64,000 nucleotides of DNA from Methanobrevibacter olleyae. GTDB lineage: Archaea > Methanobacteriota > Methanobacteria > Methanobacteriales > Methanobacteriaceae. The stretch is taken from contig SUTG01000005.1 of assembly GCA_015063035.1 (NCBI GenBank), positions 19,931 to 83,930 of the forward strand, read 5' to 3'. Positions within the stretch are counted from its first letter, which is position 1; each line of letters opens with the position of its first letter. Both the position numbers and the translations under genes were made by a program. Shown piece after piece: positions 26,772 to 36,373 of the stretch. The notes under the pieces are model-generated. The model was not told where the DNA came from and did no database searches. It saw only the letters and a program-made list of their open reading frames with translations.

Positions 26772-26819
26772 TTTATATAAAGTATAACAATATTAATTTT
26801 GTCCTAATTTATATATAAA
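26772..26819 (-). promoter_or_regulatory. two TATA boxes upstream of the Lrp-type gene
   Basis: TTTATATATAAA at 26808-26819 and TTTATATAAA at 26772-26781 lie 85-130 bp before the start codon. Both match archaeal TATA boxes, suggesting tandem promoters with start sites ~25 bp downstream of each. The wider spacer (26688-27160) is otherwise AT-rich with nothing else recognised. Confidence 0.45.
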
Positions 26820-27116
26820 ACTTTTCTTATTTTTCTTATTTTTTTCTAATTTTTCATAAATTTAATTATTATTTGTTTATTTAATTTTTTAATAAATATT
26901 TTTAAATTAAATTTTATTTAAAATATTTAAAGTATATTTTACTAATTGGTTGTTCTTAATTTTTAATTTTAGAATGAATATTTTAATATAATGGCCTAAT
27001 CTTTCATTAAATCAATTTTAACTCATTATCCTTATTCAAAATACTTAATTAAGTATAGTATTGCATTTTTTTTCATTTGTCCAATTTCTTGATAATCTTG
27101 CTAATTATTGCTTCGT

Positions 27117-27182
27117 TCATTCACTTAATTCCTTGATAAGTTTCTAGATAATCGCATCCTTCATTCACTTAATTCCTTGATA
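27117..27182 (-). repeat. duplicated trm1 3' end
   Basis: The 22 bases ending trm1 (27161-27182, including its stop codon) recur at 27117-27138 just downstream, so the C-terminal codons for IKELSE plus stop are present twice, 44 bp apart. Confidence 0.8.
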
Positions 27183-28360
27183 ATATCCATCAATTCCTTA
27201 TTGCTTGCATTGGTCTTTATCCCAAGAGGGCTGTAATGGGTTTTCACCGCAATGAACCCTTCTTCCTTAAGCTTATCGAATACCTTGTCAAACTTAGGTG
27301 CACTGATTTTCAAGGCTCTGCAGACTTTGTGGATATCGTAAAATGTGCTTGGTGCATTTGCCTCTATCTTGCAGGAATTCAATAACTTCAAGACATTTTC
27401 TTTTTGCTTTAGATCTTTTTCTTCAGCTATTTCAATCATAGAATCAATGAACTCCTCATTTTGCACAGGACCTAACCACATTGGCCCAGCCACTATTAAT
27501 TTTTCACCGCATTCCGGACAGAATTCAGGTACGCTTGATGCAAGGCCTTTGTACTCGCTTCTATATAGGCAATGTTTGCAATGTGCAATATAGCCAATGC
27601 TTTTTAATGACTTGTCTGTTGCCTTTGAACCTTTCCTTACTTTCAGGTAGGTCCTCATGTAATGCTCGCTACTGTGTGACATTTTCACTTCAATGTATTT
27701 CTGATACTTTGCAAGTGTGAGTGCAGCAAATCCAATGAGAATCCTTATGCCGTTTTCATGGCAATATTCGCTTTTGTATGGCTGTGCATTGTATTTTCTA
27801 ATGCAAGGCTCTTCGTAGGTACCGCAAAGGCAGGAAGTGTCTGTTGCAGTTAAGCATAGAAGGGAATCCCTTTTTAGGTTATAACCTGCAGAGTCTACAA
27901 ATGGGGAGGGAGTTCCAAATGGGTCAATGTCAATGACATCGAATCTGCCCATATTACTTCGAAGCTCATTGTTAGCTTCCTTTTGATCTATTTCAACTTC
28001 AACATCATTAAGTTCTGCATTGATTCGGGTAAATTCATTGGCAAGGGGGCTGATGTCATTTATTGAAACATCTCCAACTCCATCAATTTCCTTTTTATAG
28101 CGTATTCCCCTTATTCCACTTCCACCAAATAAGTCACAGATGTTTATTTCCCTATCCACTTCCCTTTGGTACGCTTGAAGTGCAAGGATGGAATTGTCCC
28201 TATTGAATTCCATTCGAGGGTTATAAAAAACAGGAGCATCAGATGAAACCTTATCAAAATCAGGGAATTTGATTTGAACTTTGCCCTCTTCGATGATTTT
28301 CAATTCATCTTCGCCATACTCCCTTATTTCGGTGTTGTAGTTATCGTGATTATTTTCCAT
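27161..28360 (-). CDS. trm1: tRNA (guanine26-N2)-dimethyltransferase
   Basis: Methylates G26 of tRNA twice using SAM. The 399-residue protein has the family opening (VFYNPRMEFNRDNSILAL), a SAM motif CDLFGGSGIRGIRYKKE, VIDIDPFGTPSPFVDSA (catalytic D-P-F-G), and LCLTATDTSCLCG. A C-terminal zinc finger is visible: CKHCLYRSE...FCPECGEKL. The final ~80 residues form the winged tRNA-contacting part. AGGAA precedes the ATG. Its last codons are duplicated downstream. Confidence 0.96.
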   Translation of the reverse strand: MENNHDNYNTEIREYGEDELKIIEEGKVQIKFPDFDKVSSDAPVFYNPRMEFNRDNSILALQAYQREVDREINICDLFGGSGIRGIRYKKEIDGVGDVSINDISPLANEFTRINAELNDVEVEIDQKEANNELRSNMGRFDVIDIDPFGTPSPFVDSAGYNLKRDSLLCLTATDTSCLCGTYEEPCIRKYNAQPYKSEYCHENGIRILIGFAALTLAKYQKYIEVKMSHSSEHYMRTYLKVRKGSKATDKSLKSIGYIAHCKHCLYRSEYKGLASSVPEFCPECGEKLIVAGPMWLGPVQNEEFIDSMIEIAEEKDLKQKENVLKLLNSCKIEANAPSTFYDIHKVCRALKISAPKFDKVFDKLKEEGFIAVKTHYSPLGIKTNASNKELMDIIKELSE

Positions 28361-28669
28361 ATTATTGTTCCTTGTTATTTTTGATATTTAATTAATATTT
28401 ATTTTTTATTTTATTTAAATAAGTTTAAGAATTTTAAGTAAAACTAATGTGAGATTTTTATTTTATTTTAATAAGTTTAAGAATTTTAAGTAAAACTAAT
28501 GTGAGATTTTTATTTTATTTTAATAAGTTTAAGAATTTTAAGTAAAACTAATATAAGATTAGGAATAAATAGTTATTATATAATATTTAATAGAAAAATT
28601 TTGAAATAACTAATAATAAACCCTATTTAATTAAGTTATTAATAGTAATTATTCATTTTAGGTGAAAAT
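28361..28669. other. divergent spacer trm1 / DegT-family gene
   Basis: 309 bp, mostly occupied by three tandem 52-bp repeats (28408-28560). The remaining AT-rich DNA must hold the promoters of both genes. No gene seen. Confidence 0.75.
28408..28560. repeat. three tandem 52-bp repeats
   Basis: Copies start at 28408, 28460 and 28512; the third is slightly shortened and diverges after AAACTAAT. Each contains AATAAGTTTAAGAATTTTAA. They sit between divergent genes. Confidence 0.95.
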
Positions 28670-29764
28670 ATGGCAGACATTAAAGTTTCAATAGCTAGTC
28701 CTGTTATTGAAGAAGAGGAAATAAATGCAGTAATTGATGTAATGAAATCTGGTATGATTGCACAAGGACCAAAAGTAATTGAGTTTGAAGAGGAATTTGC
28801 AAAATATGTAGGTGCAAAGTATGGAATTGCAACCAATTCCGGGACTTCTGCATTGCATGTAGCTCTTTTAGCAGCTGGAATTGGCGAAGGGGATGAAGTG
28901 ATTACAACTCCATTCACATTTGCAGCTACTGGAAACTCCATTTTATACACCGGCGCTCGCCCTGTATTTGTTGATATAGATCCTGAAACATTTACCATCG
29001 ATCCTGCAAAGATTGAAGAGGCAATCACTGACAAGACTAAAGCAATTATGCCTGTTCAATTATATGGGCAAGCTGCAGATATGGGACCTATTATGAAAAT
29101 CGCAAAAGATCATGACTTGATTGTAATTGAAGATGCGGCACAAGCTCATGGTGCTGAATACAATGGTGAAAAGGTTGGTAACCTTGGAGATATGGCTTGC
29201 TTTAGTTTCTATCCTACCAAAAACATGACCACCAGTGAAGGTGGTATGATCACTACAAACAATGAGGAATTTGCAGAGAATGCAAAAGTCTTCAGAGCTC
29301 ATGGTTCCGCTACCAAATATCATCATGATGTTTTAGGTTATAACTTCAGGATGACTGACATTGCTGCAGCTATTGGTTTAGAGCAACTTAAAAAAATAGA
29401 TTCCTTCAATGCAAAAAGAATTGAAAATGCTAAATGCCTCAATGAAGGATTAAAGGATATTGAAGCTATTGAAACCCCAGTTTTAAAAGATGCTTGCAAG
29501 CATGTATACCACCAATACACAATCAAGATTAAAGATGGAAAAAGAGATGAATTGTCTGATTATTTAATTGAAAATGGTATTGGCAATGGAATTTACTATC
29601 CAATTCCTCTTTACAACCAAGTTCTCTATAAGGAATTAGGCTATGACCAAGCTCTTCCAGTAACTGATGAGATAGTAGAAGAAGTTTTATCTCTTCCTAT
29701 TCATGCAAAGCTCACTCAAGAAGACTTGGATTATATTATTAAAACAATTAAAGAATTCTTTTAA
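28670..29764 (+). CDS. DegT/DnrJ/EryC1/StrS-family aminotransferase
   Basis: PLP-dependent aminotransferase of the sugar-aminotransferase family, expected to aminate a keto-sugar nucleotide for surface polysaccharide or glycoprotein glycan. The 364-residue protein shows [47 protein letters not shown] with the PLP-binding Asp, [16 protein letters not shown] with Lys as PLP-binding residue, and [28 protein letters not shown] precedes the ATG. No sugar genes adjoin it, so the substrate is open. Confidence 0.93.
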   Translation: MADIKVSIASPVIEEEEINAVIDVMKSGMIAQGPKVIEFEEEFAKYVGAKYGIATNSGTSALHVALLAAGIGEGDEVITTPFTFAATGNSILYTGARPVFVDIDPETFTIDPAKIEEAITDKTKAIMPVQLYGQAADMGPIMKIAKDHDLIVIEDAAQAHGAEYNGEKVGNLGDMACFSFYPTKNMTTSEGGMITTNNEEFAENAKVFRAHGSATKYHHDVLGYNFRMTDIAAAIGLEQLKKIDSFNAKRIENAKCLNEGLKDIEAIETPVLKDACKHVYHQYTIKIKDGKRDELSDYLIENGIGNGIYYPIPLYNQVLYKELGYDQALPVTDEIVEEVLSLPIHAKLTQEDLDYIIKTIKEFF

Positions 29765-29863
29765 ATGATTTTCTTTAATTGATCTATTCTTTTTTTATTT
29801 CTTTTAATTTTTTATATTATTTTAATTATTTTATTTATTTTTTAATTTGATTTTTCTTATTTT

Positions 29864-30166
29864 TCACATTCTTTTTTCTACAGATTTTACTTTTTCTTCT
29901 AATGTTCTGTTTTCCTTATCTCTTCTATCATCTATTTTTAGAACTGTGTAAACCCTTGGTGCTCCCATTTCAAAAATAGATTCCTGAACCTCCCCACAAA
30001 CCTCATATAATTTTTTCAAGTCTTCTGTTTCGATTTGAGTCCCCATGGCGGTTATTTGATAATTCAACCCACTTTTCTCTATTATCCGTGCTGCTTTTGC
30101 AACATATTTGCCAACACTTGACTCTTCGATTCCCATAGGTATAATACATAAATCTGCTGTAATCAT
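29864..30166 (-). CDS. MTH1187-family thiamine-binding-type protein
   Basis: A 100-residue member of the small MTH1187/YkoF-like family (DUF77). The N-terminus MITADLCIIPMGIEESSVGKYV and the middle YQITAMGTQIETEDLKKLYEV are characteristic; the end is Lys/Arg-Glu rich. Family members form ferredoxin-like oligomers, and some bind thiamine pyrimidine-like ligands. The frame stays open upstream to 30214, but the family start is the ATG at 30166; no ribosome site precedes it, so it may be leaderless. Divergent from the thiolation ATPase gene. Confidence 0.88.
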   Translation of the reverse strand: MITADLCIIPMGIEESSVGKYVAKAARIIEKSGLNYQITAMGTQIETEDLKKLYEVCGEVQESIFEMGAPRVYTVLKIDDRRDKENRTLEEKVKSVEKRM

Positions 30167-30246
30167 AGTTATTATTTTATACTTGTTAGAATATAAATTT
30201 ATTAAGAAATTCAATTTAACAATTATTTTAATTTTTAAGTGGTATC

Positions 30247-31110
30247 ATGAGCATAAAGAAAGAAGAGTTTAATGAAATGATTTTCACCAGAATCAATGAC
30301 TTGATCAATGAATATGAATTGATTAAAGAAGGTGAAAAAATAGCTATTGCATTGTCTGGTGGTAAAGACAGTGTTTTGACTCTTTATGCACTAAAAAATT
30401 ATCATGAGAATTGCGGCTTTGATTTTGAGCTTGTAGCCATTTCTGTTGATGAAGGAATAGAAGGCTATCGTCAACATGGAATAGATGCAGCAGTGAACAA
30501 TGCAAAACTTTTGGATATTCCACTTATTCAAAAATCCTTTAAGGATGAGGAAGGATTTGCATTGGATGAAATTTATTCTTATTTTAAAAGCGCTTGCATT
30601 CCATGTGGAGTCTTTAGGCGTAATATTCTAAATAAAACAGCTTATGAGATAGGGGCTGATAAGATCGCTACTGGACATAATCTTGATGATGAAATCCAAT
30701 CATTTTTAATGAGCTTTTCAAGAGGGGATACTGTAAAGTTCTCTAAATTTGGTCCAGAATTAAATCAAATCCATGAAAAGTTGGTTCCAAGAATTAAGCC
30801 ATTATGGAACACACCGGAAAAAGAGGTAGGCATGTGGGCTATTCTTAATGGAATTGAAATTCATTTGGATGAATGCCCTTATTCTAATCTTTCCTTAAGG
30901 GCTAAGATTAAGGAGTTTTTAAACAATACGGAATCAAAGCATCCTGGAACTAAAGAAAATGTTTTGGAATCATTTAAGCAGATACTGGATGTTGAAAACA
31001 TTAGAACAGTTCTAAATGAATGTGAAAGATGTGGAGAGCCAACATCCGCTAAGATTTGTAAAGCTTGTGAGATTAAGGATATTGTTTATGAAAATCTTGA
31101 TGAAAAATGA
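30247..31110 (+). CDS. tRNA 2-thiolation ATP-binding protein (TtuA/NcsA family)
   Basis: Activates tRNA by adenylation for 2-thiouridine formation. The 287 residues contain the PP-loop IALSGGKDS (37-42 SGGKDS), [10 protein letters not shown] and ECPYS, whose three cysteines match the Fe-S ligands of NcsA-type enzymes, and [13 protein letters not shown]. The C-terminal zinc motif [17 protein letters not shown] is intact. The N-terminal zinc finger (two CxxC pairs) found in many relatives is absent: the protein begins [10 protein letters not shown] and no in-frame extension exists. Start supported by AAGTGG upstream. Confidence 0.9.
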   Translation: MSIKKEEFNEMIFTRINDLINEYELIKEGEKIAIALSGGKDSVLTLYALKNYHENCGFDFELVAISVDEGIEGYRQHGIDAAVNNAKLLDIPLIQKSFKDEEGFALDEIYSYFKSACIPCGVFRRNILNKTAYEIGADKIATGHNLDDEIQSFLMSFSRGDTVKFSKFGPELNQIHEKLVPRIKPLWNTPEKEVGMWAILNGIEIHLDECPYSNLSLRAKIKEFLNNTESKHPGTKENVLESFKQILDVENIRTVLNECERCGEPTSAKICKACEIKDIVYENLDEK

Positions 31111-31176
31111 GTTTTATTTTATAACAAACGAACAAAATAAATTTTGTCAAAAAAAAAAGAAAAAAGAAATTAAAAA

Positions 31177-32118
31177 TTAATTTCTTATTATGACAAACGC
31201 CATATAGAGTATGAATAAGGCAACCAATATTGCACCTTCTTTTTTATCCACTTCGTTTTTACTATAAGAGAATATTGCACCGATTATTGTAATCACAGTC
31301 ATTAAAGCTATATCTGAAACCATTTCAGGTGCAATTGGAAGTGGTATGATTGCACTGCTTATACCTAAAATAAATAAGATATTGAAGATGCTTGATCCAA
31401 GTACGTTACCGATTACAATACCATTGTCCCCTTTTTTAAGTGCAGTTACAGATGTAACAAGTTCAGGCAAGGAAGTTCCTATTGCAACAATAGTAAGACC
31501 AATAAGCACATCACTTAATCCAAATGCCCCTGCAATGAAACTTGCACCATCTACAACCAAATCAGAACCTATAATGATACCTGCAATACCTATAATAATG
31601 TAAATGAATGCTTTTGGTATTGAAAGTTTAACTTCAATCTCTTCTGACATAGCTTCCTTATCTTGTCTTGCTTCCTGTACAAGACGGTAAACATAAGCGA
31701 TAATGATAATTAAGAAGATTATGCCGCAGAGTCTGCTTATCTCTCCAAATATGACAGCTATTGCAAGCAGACCTATTGTTGAGATGACTAAAAATGGAAA
31801 ATCCCTTTTTATTAGAATTTTATCTACAGTCAAAGTTCCAAGCAATGCAGAAACACCAATAACCTCTAATATATTGAAGATATTACTACCTACAACGTTA
31901 CCTAAGGATATCGCATTGGTTCCAGCAAATGCTGAGGTGATTGACACAGCTGCCTCAGGAGCACTTGTACCAAATGCCACAATGGTCAAGCCTACAATGA
32001 TTGTAGGTATCTTTAAATTGTATGCAACATTACTTGCACCATCTACAAATACATCTGCACCTTTTATTAAAAGCACAAATCCTATTATAAGTAAAATAAT
32101 TTGAATAATTAATTCCAT
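31177..32118 (-). CDS. CaCA-family sodium/calcium exchanger
   Basis: A 313-residue antiporter expected to exchange Ca2+ for Na+ across the cell membrane. About ten transmembrane helices form two homologous halves, each with the alpha-repeat motifs: first half GTSAPEAAVSI and GNVVGSNIFNILEVIG, second half GTSLPELVTSVTALKKG and GNVLGSSIFNILFILG. An upstream in-frame ATG (32166) would overlap the preceding gene; AGGAGA before the ATG at 32118 decides the start. It lies 10 bp after the CorC-type gene, so the two are one operon. Confidence 0.94.
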   Translation of the reverse strand: MELIIQIILLIIGFVLLIKGADVFVDGASNVAYNLKIPTIIVGLTIVAFGTSAPEAAVSITSAFAGTNAISLGNVVGSNIFNILEVIGVSALLGTLTVDKILIKRDFPFLVISTIGLLAIAVIFGEISRLCGIIFLIIIIAYVYRLVQEARQDKEAMSEEIEVKLSIPKAFIYIIIGIAGIIIGSDLVVDGASFIAGAFGLSDVLIGLTIVAIGTSLPELVTSVTALKKGDNGIVIGNVLGSSIFNILFILGISSAIIPLPIAPEMVSDIALMTVITIIGAIFSYSKNEVDKKEGAILVALFILYMAFVIIRN

Positions 32119-32128
32119 TATTATTCTC

Positions 32129-33478
32129 CTAATCCTCTTTGCTTTCAAGATCCAATTTATTTGCATCCTCTTCGTTGACGGTTACCAAGATCTTATCAAT
32201 ATGGTTTGCATCCATATCCATAATCTCAAAGGTAAACTTGCCTTCATGGAATATTTCACCTGTATCTGGGATTTTGCCTGCATGTGAAAGGATAAATCCT
32301 GCAATGGTTGTGTATCCGTCTTCAACTTCATTTGGCATTTCCTTTTCAATTTCAAACAAGTCCTTAAAGTCTTCAATAGAGAATCTGCCGTCAATTAACC
32401 ATGAATTGTCTTTTCTTTCAATTGCTTTAGGATCATCTTCCTCATCGATACCCGGAATGTCTCCTACGATTCCTTCAAGAAGGTCATTCAATGTAATCAA
32501 TCCTGCAACACTTCCGAATTCATCTACAACAAGCACCATATGGACATATTCCCGGTTTTCCTTAAACTCTTGAAGCAAGTCCATTGCAAGCATGTTTTCA
32601 GGAACTACCAATGGAGATTTAATGGTTTCTTTAATATCTATTTCTTTACCTGAAAATATTTCACTTAATAGGTCTTTAGCTTGAACAACACCGATGAAAT
32701 CATCTAACTCCCCTTCAGCTACAGGGAAAATGGATCTTTTACTGTTAATGATTCTTTCCTTGTTTTCTTCCATGTCATCTTCCAAATCTATCCAGATGAT
32801 TTCACTTCTTGGAGTCATTATCATATCCACTTTTTGGTCATCTAAACGGAAAACCCTTTTAATGATGTCTTCTTCTTCCTCAGCAATGGTTCCGTCTTCA
32901 ATACCCTCTTCAATAAGAAGCTTGACTTCCTCTTCTGTTACAACATCCTCTTTTGGCTTTGAACCAACGATTCTTAAAGCAAGATTGGTTGAACTGTCAA
33001 GCAATCTGACAACTGGCTTGCAAATCCATGAACTTACTTGCATGAATTTTGCAGTTTGCAATGAATATCCTTCAGGGTCATTCAATGCCATTCTTTTAGG
33101 TACAATTTCACCAACCAAGATTGTGAAGTATGTAGTTACAAGAATAACAACAATGAAGCTTAATTGGTAACTGTAAGGAATGTATGGGCTTAAAAAATTA
33201 CCCATAGGTTCAGAAAAAGTACTTCCACCAATTGCCCCTGTGATAATTGCAGTAAATGTTATACCAATTTGCACAGTTGATAAAAAGTCACTGACATTAT
33301 CCATAGAGTCTAAAACAAGTAATGCTCTTTTATCCCCTTCATCTGCGATTTTTTGCATCCTAATTCTTCTAGTGGATACAACAGCAATTTCAGCAAGGGA
33401 GAAAAGCCCATTTAACACAATTAAAATTATTATTACTAAAATTTCAATTCCTATAATTATTATCGAGTCCATTTCCAT
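32129..33478 (-). CDS. HlyC/CorC (CNNM/DUF21-CBS) family membrane protein
   Basis: A 449-residue protein with an N-terminal four-helix DUF21/CNNM domain (~5-190; LNGLFSLAEIAVVSTRR, ITGAIGGSTF, VGEIVPKRMALNDP), a CBS pair (~205-330; DMIMTPRSEIIWIDL, HMVLVVDEFGSVAGLITLND) and a C-terminal CorC_HlyC domain (~345-435). Members act in Mg2+/Co2+ or Na+-linked ion efflux; exact ion unknown. TTG at 33493 is a possible start, but AAGGAT before ATG 33478 is better. Operon with the CaCA exchanger suggests linked divalent-cation handling. Confidence 0.93.
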   Translation of the reverse strand: MEMDSIIIIGIEILVIIILIVLNGLFSLAEIAVVSTRRIRMQKIADEGDKRALLVLDSMDNVSDFLSTVQIGITFTAIITGAIGGSTFSEPMGNFLSPYIPYSYQLSFIVVILVTTYFTILVGEIVPKRMALNDPEGYSLQTAKFMQVSSWICKPVVRLLDSSTNLALRIVGSKPKEDVVTEEEVKLLIEEGIEDGTIAEEEEDIIKRVFRLDDQKVDMIMTPRSEIIWIDLEDDMEENKERIINSKRSIFPVAEGELDDFIGVVQAKDLLSEIFSGKEIDIKETIKSPLVVPENMLAMDLLQEFKENREYVHMVLVVDEFGSVAGLITLNDLLEGIVGDIPGIDEEDDPKAIERKDNSWLIDGRFSIEDFKDLFEIEKEMPNEVEDGYTTIAGFILSHAGKIPDTGEIFHEGKFTFEIMDMDANHIDKILVTVNEEDANKLDLESKED

Positions 33479-33734
33479 TAAATCCTTAAACAATTTATAT
33501 TTTAAAATTTTTTTAATTAAAAATAAATCTTTTTCTTTATAATATATTTAGTTATATTTATATAAAGATTTTTTTATAAGCAATATGATATTTATTAGTT
33601 CTATTTATAAATTTAATGTTTTTTCAGCATTTGAATTGCAAATCTTTTATAATTTATTAATATTTTTGTTATATTTTACATAATTTTTTTAATATTTGAA
33701 TAGTTTTTTAAAATTAAATGTGTGTGAAATATAA

Positions 33735-33995
33735 TTATAATTCTTTCATTTTCCTATCAATCTGATTGAGAAACTTATTCTGCTTAAATTCTTCTGCAGT
33801 GCTGAACATGGATTCTCCATAGATTTCCTCTTGCAACTTTTGAACGGCATATGTTGCGTCCTCTGCAGTTTCCACCCTTTGAAGGATTCTGCGACTTTTC
33901 ACCTTAATGGTTTTTCCACATGTGCATTTTCTTGTAGCAACACCTTTCTTAGCATATAACACCCTTCCACAGTCGCATCTGAATATCAAGTACAT
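33735..33995 (-). CDS. DUF1922 zinc-ribbon-like protein (MTH1184 type)
   Basis: An 86-residue protein matching the structurally solved MTH1184 family. The N-terminus MYLIFRCDCGRVLYAKKGVATRKCTCGKTI has two CxCG pairs, a likely zinc site, followed by a helical tail (AEDATYAVQKLQEEIYGES). Function is unknown in the family. GGAGGT precedes the ATG at 33995; an in-frame ATG at 34010 would overlap the upstream gene. It starts 4 bp after the TraB-family stop, so the two are translationally coupled. Confidence 0.92.
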   Translation of the reverse strand: MYLIFRCDCGRVLYAKKGVATRKCTCGKTIKVKSRRILQRVETAEDATYAVQKLQEEIYGESMFSTAEEFKQNKFLNQIDRKMKEL

Positions 33996-33999
33996 ATTT

Positions 34000-35166
34000 T
34001 TAACCTCCAAAGATTTTCATGAATAGTGGAATAAAGACTTGTGATGGCAAGATTACTAGAGTTGCAATGCTCACTCCAAGGTTTGTTCCAACAACTACAA
34101 GCAAGATTCTAATGATGTTGTTATTCCATAAGTCTCTAAAGCTTTCGATTTTACTTAAATTGTTGATGTCCTGTTTTCTCACTCTTCTGAATTTAGCTTC
34201 TGCAAGTCCTGAAAACCATCCTGCAGCAAGCAATGGGTGAATGATGGTAAGTGGTGCAACCAATCCTCCAATAATTGCAGATTGGATTTTAGACCCTGAT
34301 ACAATTGAACCTATAAAACCCATTATCATGCTGATTACAATGAATTGTACAATATCTCCTTCTATATGTATTCCATTCATCCAAGCAAGAAAAAATATCA
34401 CAACAAATGAAATTGGGATTAATGCCAAAATGATTTTTAGCCAAGGGATTCCGCCTTTCTTATCCATATCATTTAAGTCTCTGTAGCTTGGAAGTGTTTC
34501 AGGGTTGTCAAGATAATTGATTATTCCTTCCCTATGCCCTGCACCTACAACTGCTATCACCTTATCTTCCGGGATGCCTAATATTCCTTTTGCAAGGTAT
34601 GCATCCCTTTCCTTGACAAGTGCAGTATATGCTCCAGGTGAGATTTCCTTAAAGTATTCCATGGCTTGGTCAATGTTGGATTGTTCCTTTAGCTCTTCAA
34701 TGTTCAATTCCTCTTCATCTGATGAGAACACTGATCCAACAATTCCATATATGAATTTAAGCTTTTCCCAAGTGCTCATATTGTTCAATACCCTTTGCAA
34801 TGTGACATTAATGTCTCTGTCAATCAAGGCAATTCTGCAGCCAATCTCTTCTGATGCTTCAATTGCAGCAATCATTTCAGATCCTGGCTTGATGTCCACA
34901 TCTTCACCAATCTTATTTTGCATATAGGAAAGAATTGTTGTAACTAGGAAAACACCTACCTTGTTTTCCTTAATGATTTTAGTAATATGGATTGAGTCAT
35001 CTTCGACGATTCCATTTCTTTCATTCATTAATCTTTGGTATCGCCCTCTATCCAATTCAATAGCCACTACATCAGGTTGGTCTTCTAAAATAGCTGCCCT
35101 TACCTCATCGGCACTATTTTGAGACACATGTGCAGTTCCTATAATCTTTAAACATTCTCTTATCAT
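34000..35166 (-). CDS. TraB/PrgY-family membrane protein
   Basis: A 388-residue protein with an N-terminal TraB domain (~1-225) and three or four C-terminal membrane helices (~240-385). TraB signatures are the GxxH motif IGTAHVSQNSADEV near the N-terminus, VAIELDRGRYQRL, and GILGIPEDKVIAVVGAGHREGI. Family members from bacteria to eukaryotes are proposed metalloproteases or pheromone-shutdown proteins; the archaeal role is not established. GAAGGATAT precedes the ATG. Coupled to the DUF1922 gene. Confidence 0.92.
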   Translation of the reverse strand: MIRECLKIIGTAHVSQNSADEVRAAILEDQPDVVAIELDRGRYQRLMNERNGIVEDDSIHITKIIKENKVGVFLVTTILSYMQNKIGEDVDIKPGSEMIAAIEASEEIGCRIALIDRDINVTLQRVLNNMSTWEKLKFIYGIVGSVFSSDEEELNIEELKEQSNIDQAMEYFKEISPGAYTALVKERDAYLAKGILGIPEDKVIAVVGAGHREGIINYLDNPETLPSYRDLNDMDKKGGIPWLKIILALIPISFVVIFFLAWMNGIHIEGDIVQFIVISMIMGFIGSIVSGSKIQSAIIGGLVAPLTIIHPLLAAGWFSGLAEAKFRRVRKQDINNLSKIESFRDLWNNNIIRILLVVVGTNLGVSIATLVILPSQVFIPLFMKIFGG

Positions 35167-35229
35167 TAGATATCCTTCTTAAAATGTTCTTTCATTGTAA
35201 ATTTTATTTAAATTTAATTAAAATTTTAT

Positions 35230-35355
35230 TTAACTATTAAAAATGTTTATTTATTATTAACATTTAATTATATTAACTATTAAAAATTTTATTTATTATT
35301 AACATTTAATTATATTAACTATTAAAAATTTTATTTATTATTAACATTTAATTCT
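35230..35355. repeat. three tandem 42-bp repeats
   Basis: Copies at 35230-35271, 35272-35313 and 35314-35355, with few differences, each carrying TAACTATTAAAAATTTTATT. They fill the spacer between comB and the TraB-family gene. Confidence 0.93.
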
Positions 35356-35408
35356 TATATTAATTATATCAATTACACTTATAAACTTTTTGAAAGTGCG
35401 ATTGAAAC

Positions 35409-36146
35409 CTATTTATTGTACAAAGTGATTTTTCCATCCTTATAGATTCCAACATTTCCGCTGATATTTTCCTTAACGCATAGCTTGACATCATCTTCAT
35501 ATCCTAAATATGCAAGACGGCGTCCTGATTTTGATTTTATGGAAACCTTTTCAACTTTTTCCTTATCTCTGCTTGCCATAATCGCTGAAAGAGCAAATTC
35601 GGTTATGCCGGTTTCCTCTTTGAAATAATCTATGTCGTCGATATTTAGCTTTTCCTCTTTATCCAATTCCCTCTGAATCCAGAATAATATTTCACCAGCT
35701 GCCAAAAAGTCCTCTATTGCAAAGCTTCTTTCAAATCCGCCCATAACGATTTCAATATGTTCTCTTGCAAGTTTGCATGCAGCCTTTGCACAAGCTTTTG
35801 CATTGATGAAAGATCCAATCAATATGATTTCAGCATCCATATTTTCCAGAACTCTAACTCCATTGGTGGTTGTAAGAACCAAGGAATCCTTTTCACCCTC
35901 ATACTCTTTCATCTCACCTGGTGAGTTCCCAAGTTCAAACCCTTCAATTGTTCTGCCGGTTCTCTCTCCTGCTAAAGCGGCATTTTTCTTTTTAGCTATT
36001 TCCATTGCTTCTTCTGGCGTATATACTGGATAGATTTCCTTGAATTTGTCTAATGCAATTGTAATCGTACTGCTTGCCCTTATTGCATCGACCATTATGG
36101 AAATGTCTTTTGATGAACCTTTTTCAAAACTTAAACTCACTTTCAA
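35409..36146 (-). CDS. comB: 2-phosphosulfolactate phosphatase
   Basis: Removes phosphate from 2-phospho-3-sulfolactate to give sulfolactate in coenzyme M synthesis; Mg2+-dependent with no relation to common phosphatases. The 245-residue protein shows IMVDAIRASSTITIAL at the N-terminus, AGERTGRTIEGFELGNSPGE, LVLTTTNGVRVLENM, and a C-terminal SKSGRRLAYLGYEDDVKLC. These are the characteristic ComB blocks. With comC at 13.5 kb, this gives two consecutive CoM steps in the window. Confidence 0.96.
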   Translation of the reverse strand: MKVSLSFEKGSSKDISIMVDAIRASSTITIALDKFKEIYPVYTPEEAMEIAKKKNAALAGERTGRTIEGFELGNSPGEMKEYEGEKDSLVLTTTNGVRVLENMDAEIILIGSFINAKACAKAACKLAREHIEIVMGGFERSFAIEDFLAAGEILFWIQRELDKEEKLNIDDIDYFKEETGITEFALSAIMASRDKEKVEKVSIKSKSGRRLAYLGYEDDVKLCVKENISGNVGIYKDGKITLYNK

Positions 36147-36210
36147 TTTTTAGCCTCTAATACATTTGTAAAAATAGGGAAATATAATTTTCTTTATGTA
36201 TAACTTTTAT

Positions 36211-36306
36211 ATTTAGTAATATATAATACTTAATAAGTAATATTTGGCGATATTTTCTATTTAGTAATGTATAATACTTAATAAGTAATATTTGAGAATA
36301 TTTTGA
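36211..36306. repeat. 48-bp tandem duplication
   Basis: Copies at 36211-36258 and 36259-36306, sharing TATAATACTTAATAAGTAAT. A further short repeat (GTGAATATTATT) occurs twice before the next gene at 36325-36361. Confidence 0.9.
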
Positions 36307-36373
36307 GTTATATTGTGAATATTATTAGAATTTATTGAGAATTTTATTGTGAATATTATTCATGAGGAATATT

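Noticed and set aside
28408..28560. 52-bp repeats as a possible replication origin or CRISPR
   Set aside because: No origin-binding motifs or cdc6/orc1 gene nearby, and no spacers; same class as the other spacer duplications.
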